The position numbers and the translations under genes are program-made. Source: Piper betle (taxonomy: Eukaryota > Streptophyta > Magnoliopsida > Piperales > Piperaceae). From it: 64,000 bases of DNA. Numbering within the stretch: the stretch's first letter is position 1; each line of letters opens with the position of its first letter. Below, piece by piece: positions 25,002 through 37,117 of this stretch. Under the pieces are notes generated by a model. It was not told the DNA's origin. It saw nothing but the letters and a program-made list of their open reading frames with translations, and made no database searches. The stretch lies in the NCBI GenBank assembly GCA_033002965.1, contig JAURVB010003234.1, forward strand, positions 1-64,000. The letters run 5' to 3'.

Positions 25002-27020
25002 GCGCTGTACTATACAGTGCCCATAAACCTCCACGTTCTCTGGGTGTGAGGAACTCAAATGGGGAGTTGTCAGGATCCGTCAGGAATGAAACAGTCTGCT
25101 GGCACTAATCCAAAGCCCGCTTTGACTGGCACGGCATCCGCTCATAGCACGTGCAAGTCGATTCATCTTCTCTTGTCTCACTGAAAACTTGATAAAACTA
25201 TTTATAGGGCTGGGTTGGGATTTATTATAATAGGCCCGAAGGCAACTTGAGGTGGATCTTATTTTCGAAAACAAGCTCGAGGGATCTCATCCTCAAAGGT
25301 TATTAATTCCAAAAACAACCGATCAGATGGCACATGTTAGGTGGGGTCCGATAAATCATCCACCTGACACATCCTACAATCAATAAATCAAATCACCGAT
25401 AGAGTAGAGCGAAAAAACTTGAGAAGCGTGTCCTAACGGACCTGCCAGAAGCTCCAAGCGTAGTCTCGTGCCTTGACGGCGAGCTCCTACAACGAACCTA
25501 CATGAACATAACTATTTTCTAACGCCCATACATATATGATGCATGCCTATATAACTAATATATCCATATGCATACATGAATCTAATCAAACATGACAATC
25601 ATCTCAACAATCACGCTAAATCTCTAATTGTCAAGAAAGTTAATAATTTTATGATTTCCTATGTTACTTATTACCTAACACTTTTAATTCCAATTTCAAA
25701 GCATACCTATTTTGATTTGGTGACAATGGTTTAATCAATTTAATCTTTTTAACTTAATACTAGCATGCAAAACCTAAATCATGCAAATTCATAAATTAAC
25801 TAGTTAACAAGCATTTAATTAACTATTTAATTGTTTACTAATAATTCCATTAGCGAGCATTTACATCAAGCAAAAGAATCTACACTAATCATCACATGTT
25901 TATCATAATTCACATTTAATTAAACTAAAATCATGAAGTTAATAAAATTAATTCTAATATGCTACCACGACCACAACATGAATGTAATAATTCTAAATAA
26001 AAATAGGAAGAACCACCTCGCGATCGGCGCTGAAATCGGTGCCGACGGACGAATTCGATGAAGGCGAGTCGGCAGTTTTCCAGCAGTTCCGATGGTTTTC
26101 CGGCGACTACTCCGGTGGGGCAATCGGAGGTAGGGGTTAGCACCGTCTCGGTGAGCTTGACCCAATGGTGGTGACAACAAGGACAGCCGCGGCGGTGATG
26201 GCCACCGGTGACGAGGTCGAGTTCGGTCGGGGCGGTCGGCCGCTCCGATAGAACCCACGGCTGGCCTCAATGGCGGCGCTAAATAGGGGGGAACTGTAAG
26301 GACGGTCGAGGGGAAGGGCTTCGACGTCACAGCACCGGCGGTCCGGTGCAGGTGGTGGCAGAATCACGTCGAGAGCGGCCTTGAAATCGTGGCGATTTCC
26401 GGTGTTGCGATGGCTGGACGGTGGCTGGGCGTGGTCAGGGCAGCAGGGCGACGGCATGGCTGGGCTGGGCGGCGAGGTGGCGTCGGCGATGGTGGCAAAA
26501 ATCTCAAGGGCGGCGGCTAGGGTTTGGGATGGTGAAGGGGAAGCATCAGGGAAGAAGATGAGAAGTATAGGGCGGTGGCAAACTTGTAAATAAGACTTGA
26601 CTCGACACCGGCTCGAGTCAAGAATGATAACTAACTCGGAATAAATCCTAAAAAAATCCAGAAAATTGGGAAATGACATCCTCAAACAAAACAAACACAA
26701 CATCCAAATGACATGTTGTATAACTAATAACCTACCCGAATACCATCTAACGCGTCCTAATGCGTTATTTGGCCAAAACTAATTCTACGGTCACAACATG
26801 AAAAAAATAAAATCATCAACTGTATACTCACATATCTACTGATACTCAGTCTGCTGATGCATATCTGACGCTATCATCCATACTTGTGTATACATGAACC
26901 CTCATAGAACATGCACACGGTCGGCCTTGGCCCTGCACACGTGTTCTGAAAGCTGAACTGACTCGAACCATGGTCAAACCGACCGGCTAACGACTATAAA
27001 ACCCTGACTCGAGTCGCGGG

Positions 27021-27544
27021 ATGACTAATCTCAAAATGACCTAGGAGATGACTTTTTCTAATCTCAAAATGACCTGAGAGACAAATTACTAATCTCAGAT
27101 TGACATGAGAGATAATTACTAAAGACTTGTTTAATAATAATAAAAAACGAGTGAAAATGATAATAGGGATTATATTGACTTGTTTCATTTAATTATGCCG
27201 CTTAGTGGTTTTATCACTAACGCGGAATTGCCTCCGTAGGGGAGCAGCTTTGGACTGAAGTATAGAAGTGTGGTTGGTGGTTCTTTTACTAACCTAGGTC
27301 TGGTGAATCGATAATAAAAATTGGACTTCCTTATTATTCTCTTGTTGTATAAATGTGGCTATAGGAAACTGTCCAAGACTATGGGACAGTTATTTTATAT
27401 TTTAGAGAACATGATTTATTGTTATGATTTATATTATATGTTGCGAGACTTATTTGTTGTATTTCAATTCATGTTCTGGAATGTTACATTTACATATTAC
27501 ACATTTTTAAGTAACACCCGGTCCGGTTCGGGCGGGTCGTTACA
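27021..27544 (+). repeat. B+ 5' LTR, terminal part
   Basis: The minisatellite resumes (27021-27115). The conserved ttatgccgcttagtggttttatcactaacgcgg block and the end GGGCGGGTCGTTACA follow. Confidence 0.85.
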
Positions 27545-27546
27545 AG

Positions 27547-27559
27547 TGCTATCAGAGCC
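27547..27559 (+). promoter_or_regulatory. Primer-binding site, B+
   Basis: TGCTATCAGAGCC lies three bases after the LTR end. One base differs from the initiator Met tRNA complement. Confidence 0.8.
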
Positions 27560-27735
27560 AAGTTTCCCATTAGCTCACATTTTATGACTCAAGTAACTTG
27601 TTGAAAAGTCCAATAATTATCTTTTCCCACTGTGTTGTGTTATTAATTAACAAATTCATTTGCAACTAATAAACATAAGTGATAACTAAAAAGCAAAAAA
27701 ATATACTAACAAAGCATGATGGTTCGACATTTTAG

Positions 27736-29040
27736 ATGGCAGGCACTCATAGACAGTCAAACTGAGCTACTCCACCCAATGCGAACACCGAGAATTTATT
27801 GGCTCAGATCCTAATAGCTATACAGGGACTGGCCTAGGCTTCAGAAAATACAAATTCTGTGGTTCAAAATATTGTTCAGCGGTTACCGGGAATGGTAGCA
27901 GGGCATGGAGCCTCAAACTCGGCAGCGGGTCCCAGAATCACCCCGGATGGTGGTCAGGGAAGTGCCCAAGGGTGGGCATGGTTAGCAGACCTAGGCAAGC
28001 AAGGGGAGCATCCAAACCTAGTGCCACCGGTAGTTTGACAAGTGGTGCCGCCAGCGGTAGATGATAGTGATCACTACACTGTGGAAAAATTTAAAAAGAA
28101 TGGAGATGAGGTATTTATTGGAGGGAGCAATCCATTGAAGGCGGAGAGCTGGATTGACATTACCGAAAAAGCATTTAGAGCTATGTCTGTGCCCCACTGC
28201 CATCAAGTGAGATTGGCAACATGCATGCTTCAAGAGGAGAATTAGTTTCCCACTTTCCATCGACGTGAGATTTGAGTGGCAGCTCTATCTGTCTGTGCCC
28301 CACTTTCCATCGACGTGAGATTTCCTCCATTGCGTGGGCGGAATTTGTGGCAGCTTTTAATGGACAATATTTTCCAGATCCAGTTGTCCAAAAGAAAGCA
28401 CTGGAATTTGCCAATTTGATACAGGGGAGAATTCAGTCTAGGAATATGCCAAGAAATTCTTACAGCTAGAGCATTTTGCACCTGGGATTCTAGCAACTTA
28501 TAAGGTGAGAACTGACAAATTCTTTTGGGGATTGAAGCCAGAATTGAGAGGTAAGATTGCTACTATGCCAAGGAGTATGATAACTAAGTTGATCGACTAA
28601 GCCACTACTCAAGAATTGGTGTTCGAGTATGACCATGCACAGAAGCAAGGAAAGGTTACTTCTCAGCACAAGCCCTGTCAGTAACAAAAATAGGTCAGCC
28701 AGACACCAGCAGCAAAACTACCGAGGGAACATAGAAGGGAACCTTTAAAGGAAGTTTGAGGATATCCTGTGGAGGCGGTGTCAAAATTGCAAGAAGATGA
28801 ATTAAGGGAAATGCAAGGAGCCCCGTAGGTGCTTCAACTGTGGAAGAATGGGACACATACATAGGGAGTGTCGTCAGCCTCCGAAGCAACAATAGGAGCA
28901 GCCTAAGAAAGGGAAGGGACCAGCTCCTATTCGCTACCTGGCACCTACACAACCGGCAGACAAAGGGAAGGCAAAGCTCTATGCAGTTGAAGTCGAGGAA
29001 GATGAGGCGGATGAACACACTGTCCAAGGTAAAATTCTAA
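27736..29040 (+). pseudogene. Tekay-like gag pseudogene (B+)
   Basis: The gag protein would form the particle and package RNA. The frame starts at ATG 27736 (MAGTHRQSN) and is broken early by TGA and TAA codons. Gag-domain segments are recognisable at 28042-28245 (DSDHYTVEKFKKNGDEVFIGG) and 28272-28469 (WAEFVAAFNGQYFPDPVVQ). A CCHC zinc knuckle is at 28830-28871 (CFNCGRMGHIHREC). A direct repeat of about 33 bp (cccactttccatcgacgtgag) occurs at 28250 and 28300. Several shifts separate the pieces. The minus-strand copy at 56342-57640 shows the same order. Confidence 0.8.
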
Positions 29041-29051
29041 TTCAATGAGTC

Positions 29052-29635
29052 ATGGTGGATATTTTATTTTATTTGGGGTGTACACATTCATTCATATCAT
29101 CTCAAATAGTCAAGAGGTTAGGACTCAAACCATCTCCCTTATCTAAGGCCTATACAGTCACTACTGCAATGGGAGACGGGTGAAGTCACAACTTTAGGAG
29201 TGACTAACCTATCCTTAAATATACAAGGGAAACCCTGTGTGTGGAACTTTATCATATATGGGGTAAAAGGGTATGATGTACTATTGGGAATGGACTAGTT
29301 GTCTACACACTAGGCTTTTCTTGACTGTCAAGGGAAGCGAGTGGTGACAAAACCTTGTAATTGTGAGATGGGAGTCATTTTCAATGGGTCATCGCATGAT
29401 CCATCTTCTTGTATCGTGTCAATTGGTGAGGCAGTCGAGTTATTTGGTGAGGGTTGTAAAGCTTTTTGGCTAACTTAGTTGAGTCGTAGTCAAAACCCAA
29501 AGAGTTGTCTATGATTCCTGTGGTAGTAGAGTTTCCCGATGTATTCCCAGAAGAACTTGTAGGGTTACCTCCTAAGCGGGCAGTGGAGTCTGCCATTGAC
29601 CTAGCAACTGGAGTGACACCAATTTCTAAAGCACC
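29052..29635 (+). pseudogene. Retrotransposon protease and pol start (B+), active site lost
   Basis: An aspartic protease domain reads from 29052. The catalytic D-S-G triad is replaced: the codon at 29070-29072 is TAT (Tyr) and the next is Leu, where the minus-strand copy has DSG. Conserved downstream blocks include HSFISSQIVKRLGL and GVKGYDVLLGMD; after the latter the Trp codon is TAG. The frame continues to the first residues of the RT region (TPISKAP) near 29635 and then jumps directly to RNase H. Most of RT, roughly 1 kb, is deleted. Confidence 0.8.
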
Positions 29636-31542
29636 AGTCTGGACACTGCCAAATGGTAATTAAGGATTCGTAGTCTTCAGCAATGCGTCTTTGATGGGTT
29701 TAGGATGTGTCCTTAGGCAAGAAGGCAAGGTGGTGGCCTATGCCTCTCGTCAATTGAAGATTCATGAGCAAAATTATGCAACCCATGACTTGGAACTGGA
29801 AGCAGTGGTTTTTGCTGTAAAGATTTGGAGACACTACTTGTATGGAGCCTAGTTCGAAGTCTTCACTGACCACCAAAGTTTAAAATATATCTTCACCCAG
29901 AATGACCTTAACCTTCGACAGAGGGGGTAGATAGAATATTTGAAAGACTACGACTTCCAAATCTTATACCATCTAGGGAAAGCGAATGTGGTAGCCGATG
30001 CATTGAGTCAGAAGGGCAAAGTGGACAAAAGTCAGGAGCTAGCTAGACTTTGGGTCATGTCAGCAGAAGTGGTAGCTAGCAACCCGATGGAGCAACTAAT
30101 AGGCATACTGGCAAATTTGGTTGTTTCCAATGATTTAGTTGATCATGTTAAGCTAGCACAAATGGGTGATGAGGAGCTGAATAAAATGTTGGGCAAGATT
30201 CCTGACATTGTAGCTGATTCAAATAGTGTGATCAGATTTAGAGGAAGGTTGTGTGTACTCAAAGATAATGCATTGAGGCAGAATATCTTGGAGGAGGCTC
30301 ATTGCTCAAAGTTCTCGATACACCCTGGAGTTACTACAATGTATCAAGATTTAAAGCGAACTTACTGGTGGATTGGGATGTTGGAGATTTTGTCTCTAAG
30401 TGTCAAACTTGCCAACAGATCAAAGCCCAACATCAACTACCTGGAGGACTATTGCAACCTTTAGAAATACCAACGTGGAAATTGGAGTGTGTCACATGCG
30501 ATTTTATTTCAAAGCTCCCAAGAACTCAAATGAAGCATGACTCTATATGGGTAGTTGTGGACCGACTAACTAAGGTAGCTCACTTCATTCCCACGAAATC
30601 AATGAGAACAGCGGAATACCTGGTCGGATTAAATGTTGACAATATTGTCAAATTGCATGGGATTCCAAAGGAGATAGTCTCCGAACGCGATCCCCTATTC
30701 ACTTCACATTTCTAGGAAGCTTTCCATAAAGCCATGGGAACTCAAATTAAGTTGAGTACAGCATATCATCCCCAAGCTGATGGTCAAAGTGAGAGAACCA
30801 TTCAAACTTTGGAAGATTTGTTAAAAACTTGCATTCTTGACTAGGGAGGTGACTGGGAGAAACACTTAGCCTTAGCTGAATTCACATACAATAACTCTTA
30901 CCAAGCCAGTATAGGGATGGCACCATTAGAAGCCCTATATGGTAGGCGCTGCAGATCTCCATCGTGCTGGTTGGAGTCGACCGAGGCAGTTATAGTCGGG
31001 CCAGAGTTGGTGAGAGAAGCAACTTAAAAGGTGAAACTCATTCAGGAAAGACTTAAGGCAGCTCAGGATTGACAAAAAAGTTATGTTGATACTCGAAGGA
31101 AGGACCTAGAGTTCCAAGTTGGGGAGTTTGCGTACTTAAAGACATCTCCTACGAAGGGGGTGATTAGATTTAAAATATCAGGGAAGTTGAAGCCAAGATT
31201 CATCAGACTGTTTCCAATCCTGGATCGAGTTGGAAATTGTGCATATAGATTAGCATTGCCACCAAGCCTAGCTGGAGTACACAATGTTTTCCATGTGTCA
31301 ATGCTAAAGAAATATGTACGGGATGAGGATTATATCATCACCAATTTTGAAGACTTAGAGCTACAATTAAATTTAATCTACGAGGAAAAGCCGATCCTCA
31401 TCCTGGCAAGAGAAATAAAGACACTCAGAAATAAGGAAATTCCTTTGGTAAAAGTATTGTGAAAAAATCAGGGGTTAGAGGATGCTACATGGGAAACTGA
31501 ACAAGAAATGACAAGGAAATACCCTAGCCTGTTTGTGGCATA
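29636..31542 (+). pseudogene. RNase H, integrase and chromodomain pseudogene (B+)
   Basis: RNase H is recognisable from about 29660 ([34 protein letters not shown]). Integrase follows, with a HHCC zinc finger at 30301-30412 containing a frameshift near 30377. The core has D at 30500-30502 (CDFIS), then SERD at 30680-30691 where Ty3 integrases have SDRD, and E at 30791-30793. The second catalytic Asp is therefore Glu. Further stops lie at 30715, 30842, 31027 and 31069. The C-terminus carries MLKKYVRDEDYI and a chromodomain-like block ending EDATWETEQEM, interrupted by TGA at 31460. The chromodomain tail is the diagnostic chromovirus feature. Confidence 0.85.
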
Positions 31543-31649
31543 GGAGTTTATATTTGTAGTAGCATGAACTGATCCTGAAGAAATAAATAAAATTAATAAT
31601 GATTGTTCTGTTGCTTGTTATGATATTTCGGGGACGAAAAATTTCCAAG

Positions 31650-31659
31650 TTGGGGAGAT
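31650..31659 (+). promoter_or_regulatory. Polypurine tract, B+
   Basis: TTGGGGAGAT immediately precedes the 3' LTR start TATAAAGACCG. The typical upstream motif cggggacgaaaaatttcc is present. Confidence 0.75.
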
Positions 31660-33006
31660 TATAAAGACCGTGCAAAAAAATAAAAAATAAAAAATTTTAC
31701 GCCGATGTGGTCCGGGAAGGACCGAACATGTCTGGTTAATTATTTACCCATTTTATTATTTGCCCAGTTACCCGATTAAGTGAAATACGAGTGTTTGCAC
31801 ATACCCTAGCCATCATTTTCATTTTTATAAATTTTGAAAGAGGACATCATTTTTCACATACGAGTGTAGGGGCGTCTTCCTCACCTTAGCCGCCTAGTTC
31901 TCCTCTTCCTTGGCGGTGTTTCTTCCTTGCTTGGGTATCCTTCCTATCTCCCTCTTCTTCATTTTCTTGCATTCATATGCCTTTTTAATTGATAATAAGC
32001 TTGATAAACATGAGAATTAAAGTCTGAAATCCCCAAACTAAAACTAAACTTGAAAATGGAATTTTGCCATGGCCGACGGGTCTGAAGGTTGGGCAATGAT
32101 AGGCGACTGTAAACAAAGATTTCAAGGCAGCCCTCACACCCCCGACGACCTCTCTGGCTGCTGGGTCGAAGGGTGGCATCGCCTTGTCCCTGGGTTCCGA
32201 TGGGTGGCTGAATTTTTGTGGTTATGGGTGGAGTTGTAGTGTGCAACGCTGTGGAAGATTCCAGACATCCAAGTTAGATTGCTGGCCAAAGACTTCAGCC
32301 GTGCATGCTTGCAGCGCTTGGCCTTGACGTTGGGTTGTCGTGCAGGGAGAAGGGAAGTGTTCCCGGCGATGCTGCTGGCCCTACGGAGTACACCTTGCAG
32401 TCCCGGCTGTGCTGCTGGCCAGGAGTCCGTGCCTTGGTGCAGAACGGAGTTTGACGTGGGTAGTTGCTGTAAAGCACAAGCTTTATGCTTCCAATTGGAT
32501 TGGTAGGGAAGGGAGTGAAGGACATGGTCTGGTTTTGGGTTGAAGAGGAAGATATCAGGCCTGGTTTGGTGCAGGATGTTGCCTTGGATAGCTACTGTAA
32601 AACATGGACGTTAGGCTTCATCTTTGCCTGTTTTTATGTTGTTGTTGATGTCTTGTTGGGATGTTTATATGGTTGTTCAATTGGGTTGCTGGGGAATTGA
32701 AGAAACATGTGACCATTGGTGGTGCCAAGGTCTAGGTTTGGTGCTGGTTTTGGTGCAGAGAAAAATGGTGACGGGAAGAAGAAGAAGAAGAACGGCGGTG
32801 GCAATTCTGTAAATACTGATTGACTTGATACCGACTCGAGTTAAAAATAATACGAACTCGTAATAAATCTCTAAAAATAATTATTTTAATGGGTTATGGG
32901 GAAAGTTAGTAAACTATCTAATTATTGTATGAAATCTCTACGAGTAATAAAAATATAGTAATGATAAACGGTCGATAATTAATCGGCATAATTCAAGCGA
33001 TTAAAT
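31660..33006 (+). repeat. B+ 3' LTR, truncated
   Basis: Matches 13165-13817 and 16657 to about 17387 colinearly. It shows the empty site for A2 near 32272-32284. It ends abruptly at gcgattaaat, so roughly the last 1.9 kb is missing and no right target duplication for B+ can be seen. Confidence 0.85.
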
Positions 33007-34573
33007 ATCAGTGTATATCATCTTGATTGATAGCCTTGCTTGTGAGTCTACCACACCGGTAGTAGTCATGTGAATCAAGATTAGTACTACAAATCGTTAC
33101 GGGATGGCATGTCACACACAATTGAAGAGCGGATGGAACACGTGTCAAACCTCACTATGAGTCCCCGTAGACTTGAGAGGAGATAGTGGTTCTTTGGGTC
33201 GTTTGAACCCCGCCTGTTTAGAAGTACATGACTAGTACAGTATCGAAAAACACATGCCTACTCTTAACTGATTGAACTAGAGCCACTTAGCAGCCGTTTT
33301 TTAGATTCGTCATTGATTGACTATTCCACAACCTGATCACCTGTGGCACAGTGAATTATGGTGACCTTAGAGACAAGTCAATAGACCTACCTATATTTTG
33401 GCCACCCAGTACGCTACATAAGGATTTCACCCCCTTACCATTTACACCATACCTTGACCTTACCATAGATCAGAGTGACATACCTATGTAGCAGGTCTTT
33501 CTTAGCCAAGTGGATTCATTCATTTACATGGCGTCAGATACCACATGTGAGGATGAGATATTACCTAGTGAGAGTTCTTGAGTAGTGTGACTAGATTTCC
33601 ACGAGATTCAGCCTCCTTTCCTATAACCTAGAGATGTTAGATAGAGTGGAGTTTTCGCTTGAGAATTTCCACTCACCCCTTTGTATGTATCAATTCTACC
33701 ATCAGTTTATCCAGATGATTGAGATGAGTATACATTGACTAGAGCACATGCCACAGACCAGATGCAGGCTCTATAGACCATGCAGAGTATGTTATCATAC
33801 TCCTTGAGGCACACTGTGTATGTACAGGTGTTCTCGTCTCATTTTGGCAGTAGTTAATGGTTCTATAGATAGTCACCTCAGCCGTAGTATGCAGTAGAGT
33901 CATAGCAGCTATCCTTGTTCTCTTATAGAACAGAGTGAGATACTTGACTAAGGACTGAGTCAATTAGAACCTAGTGAGCGGTCCAGTTCCTTACATTGGG
34001 ACACTTGAGAGTTGGATCTAGACTGGCGAGAGTGAGCCATGCAGCTCATTAGTTTATACACTCGACCTAGCAGGAGACTCATAGCATACTTTAGGTTGGT
34101 TGTAGGACTTAGGAATAGAGTTTCCTGAGAGTACATGTAGGTGACTTTTCACAGATAAGGATTAGAGGGACATGGGTAGATGCTAGTAGGTAGGTCTTAC
34201 CCTCTATGTAGTTTTCCCAAACATAGCTCAGATTAGAACCTTGCGATACTCTAGATTATTTGCTTGACCAACCCAGTAGGCCCTTAGGAGTGATCTAGGT
34301 TTTCCCGCCAAGTTAGCACTAGGGATCAGCGTAGAAAAGTATGACGATGATAATGTCAGAATAGCTACAGATGGATTAGAATCAGAATGCTTGATATTGA
34401 CAGCATCACAAGCAAAAACTGCCATGTGAGCACAACTACAGTCAGTGAGCATGTCCATGACTATTAAAGAGTAGAGGATACAAATGATGTGTATCCAAGG
34501 TCTAGGTTTCAGTTTCATTAGAACCTCCTTGAGTTGAAATTTCGAGGACAAAATTTTTATAAGGAGGGAATAT
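33007..34573 (+). other. Element A internal region, right part, non-coding
   Basis: No significant ORF is present. It starts atcagtgtatatcatctt, resembling cagtagtatatgactt at 12017-12032, which follows the same point of the A leader. That supports continuity across B+. It ends with the motif aatttcgaggacaaaatttttataaggaggga, the usual plant Ty3 3' end with a purine tract at 34561-34570. Confidence 0.6.
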
Positions 34574-37117
34574 TGTAAAACCCACGATTCGAGTTAGGGT
34601 TTTATATTCAGAACCGATCGGTTCGACCGTTATTTCCGATTTGAGTCAGTTTCAGAACACGTATACTGAGCCGACGCCAGTCACGTGTATGAGTTATGAG
34701 GGGCATGTGTACCCAAGTATATGATGATAACGTCATGAACACAGCAGAACAGAATGAGTTATCAGAATATATGAGTATGCCAATTATTTTTTTCTTTTTA
34801 TATATAGTGGATCATAGAATTAGTTTTAGGCCGTTACCATGTTCGGACGCGTTACGGGTAGTTTGGGTGGGTTGATAGTCCTAGAGCATATCATTATGAT
34901 GTTTTGGTGATTGTTGTATTTTCTAGGATTTTTCCCTATTTTTCTGAATTTTTTTAGGATTTTCTACAACATAGATATTATTCTTGACTTGAGACGGAGT
35001 CGAGTCAAGTAATATTTACAAGTTTGTCACCCAACCATTTCTTCTCCTCCCCCGACACTTTCCCCTTCCAAACCCTAGCCGACCCCAATGTTTCGTGCTG
35101 CCACCGCCGGCGCCGTCATCTCCTTGCCACCGGGCGTCGCTGCCTAGCCCCGCCATGGCGTCACCGTGCCGCCCCGACCAGGCCTGGCCACCATCAGGCC
35201 GCTGCGACATGAGGAAGCCACACCTTTGTGCAGCGCTTTTGTCGTCGATCGCGCCACGAGCTACCATCTCCACCGCAATCCTGCTCTAGCCTCAACACCC
35301 TCGACCACCCAACGACCTTCCCCAATTGGAGCGGAGGCCATCTCCACAAAGGCCGGTCGGATCTAGTCACCCATCGCCATCGCCTCTATTTTAGGCATTT
35401 CCCGGCGAGCCACCTCCTCCGTTCGCAACGACGACGTCTTAGATGCGTCGGGCTCACTGAGTCGGTTCCAATTGTACCCAATATGACAACTTTCTGGCTA
35501 GTAGATGCCGCTGGCAACTATTGCCGGAAATTGCCAGAAGCTGCCGGAAAACTACTGAAACCTGCCAGAAAACTACAGGAAAATTGGATTCACTGGAATT
35601 CACCAAATCTTCCAAGTAGTTAATCCAGCCGAACCCGAGCGAACTTTGGATGCCGACAAGTGCCTAATTTGAGCATCATTTAGGTAGCGGGCATTAGTAT
35701 TTAGTTTTGATGTGTAGGTATGGAGTAGGAGCTCGCCACCTAGGCGCGATAACACGCTTGGAGCTTCTACCAGGTCCGTTTAGGACTCGTTTCTGTTTTA
35801 CGTTCTCTTCTATTGTATGTTTATTTTATTATTTGTAGGACGGGTTAAGTGGCATTTTATTGGATCCCACTTAACTCGGGCCATTTAACCGAACAGTTTT
35901 CCCGATTAATAACCCCTCGAGGATGAGATCCCTCGAGGATGATTTTTAAAACAAAATCCACCACATGTTGCCTTCGGACCTATTATATAAATTCCTACCC
36001 ATACCTATATATATATAGTTTTCGCATTTTCAGTGAGGCGAGAGCTGGAGAAACCGACTGCACGTACCATGAGCGGATGCTGTGATAGTCAAAGCAAGCT
36101 CTGGATTAGTGCCAGCGAACTGTTCCATTCCTGAGGGATCCTAACAACTTCGCGTTTGAGTTCCTCACACCCAGAGAACGTGGAGGTTTACTAGTACTAT
36201 TTAGTACAGTGCATGTTCGGACTTGTGGTTCAAAGGGTACTAAAGGCGACTGCCTGAGAGTACTTGGCCTTCATGCTCAAGGCCAGGAGAAATATGGAGG
36301 TAAGGAGAGTGCTTGGGATTTGAGACCACAAAATGAAGTAAGAAAATGCCGAGAGCAGCATCAGCAGCAGTAGATTAGTATGTTCAGGATGCTACCAGGT
36401 CTGCAACCCAGTGGCTCCTCATTAGTGCCGCTCAAAGAGTTCACATAGAGTATATGATGTTTTCTTTCATATGAGAGTTTGCTCTCATAGCCAGCTTATT
36501 ATAGTTGTTTTATTTAATGGACCAGTAACACTTGTTACTAACATGTTTTTATACTATATGTAGATATTAATCACGAGTTGGAGGAGCCAGCTTGGATAGA
36601 GGAGCACTGTTGTCGCTTGCACACATGTCAGTCGATAGAGTGGTTAATTTTCTATTTATCATGTTATGATGTGATGAAAAGCTAAGACATGATGAGAAGA
36701 GGTGAAATGTGATCAGAGCGCACAGCGAAAGTGTGGTGGGTTGAAACCCAAGTTCCATAATGTGTATACAGTATATTAGATTATGTGTGATTGAAATTGT
36801 TGATATATGCATATATTGGTATATGTTGTTTTGACAAGGTGGACCCTAATTGCACTTTTGAGGGAGACTATGTCCGTTTTATCTTTGAATTTTTATTAAG
36901 TTTGATCGTAATTATATTGGTGTGTACTTTTAATTGCATGCCATTCATGTAGTACCATGTTAGGGTTTGTGCATTCATCCATGCATTGTGAGTTATATCT
37001 TCATCTTAAGGTGCCGAGATTGGATCCGCATGAGTTACGTTCGGGTTAGCCAACCTAACCGGGACCTGTAACATGCCGGTTCGGTTCATGAGCGTGAACC
37101 GGATTTGGAGTGTTACA
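34574..37117 (+). repeat. Element A 3' LTR (A4)
   Basis: 2544 bp, TGTAAAACCC to GGAGTGTTACA. Relative to A1 it lacks about 375 bp (the segment equivalent to 9475-9850). It keeps the terminal palindromes at 37044-37060 and 37082-37101. Confidence 0.85.

Larger units (their letters stand above)
18706..27020 (-). mobile_element. Solo LTR A3, interrupted by element C
   Basis: The family A LTR segments 18706-19747 and 25007-27020 (about 3.06 kb) start tgtaacaccccaatccg and run to actcgagtcgcggg. The left flank is ccatg. On the right the LTR stops at gcggg and the target resumes at atgactaatctc, so about seven LTR bases and part of the duplication have been lost. It is inserted within the minisatellite of the B+ LTR. 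Confidence 0.85.
13165..27544 (+). repeat. B+ 5' LTR (about 3.2 kb net), interrupted by A2 and A3/C
   Basis: The segments 13165-13817, 16657-18705 and 27021-27544 together give an LTR of about 3.2 kb, beginning TGTAAAGACCGTG and ending GGGTCGTTACA. Long LTRs are typical of Tekay elements. It contains a GAA-rich stretch (17138-17162), an (AT)n tract at 17968-18001 and an array of short repeats at 18200-18705. Confidence 0.85.
13165..33006 (+). mobile_element. Element B+ : Tekay-like Ty3 chromovirus, defective
   Basis: The 5' LTR is 13165-27544 (containing A2 and A3). A primer-binding site follows, then a degenerate gag-pol at 27736-31542, a purine tract, and a truncated 3' LTR at 31660-33006. 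The C-terminal chromodomain-like tail (LVKVL..NQGLEDATWE) and the general gag-pol order place it with Tekay/Del chromoviruses. It is inserted in the leader of element A after tacgg; the A internal region appears to resume at 33007. Confidence 0.85.
6674..37117 (+). mobile_element. Non-autonomous LTR element A (LARD-like), heavily nested
   Basis: The 5' LTR is 6674-11339 (interrupted by D). A primer-binding site follows, then a non-coding leader with a tandem duplication (to 13164), and then insertion B+. The internal region resumes at 33007-34573 and ends in a purine tract, and the 3' LTR is 34574-37117. The internal part contains no recognisable gag or pol, so I call it LARD-like (large LTRs, non-coding interior). 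The 5' and 3' LTRs differ at roughly one base in ten by eye, so the insertion is old. About 24 bp of the 5' LTR tip is missing. Confidence 0.7.
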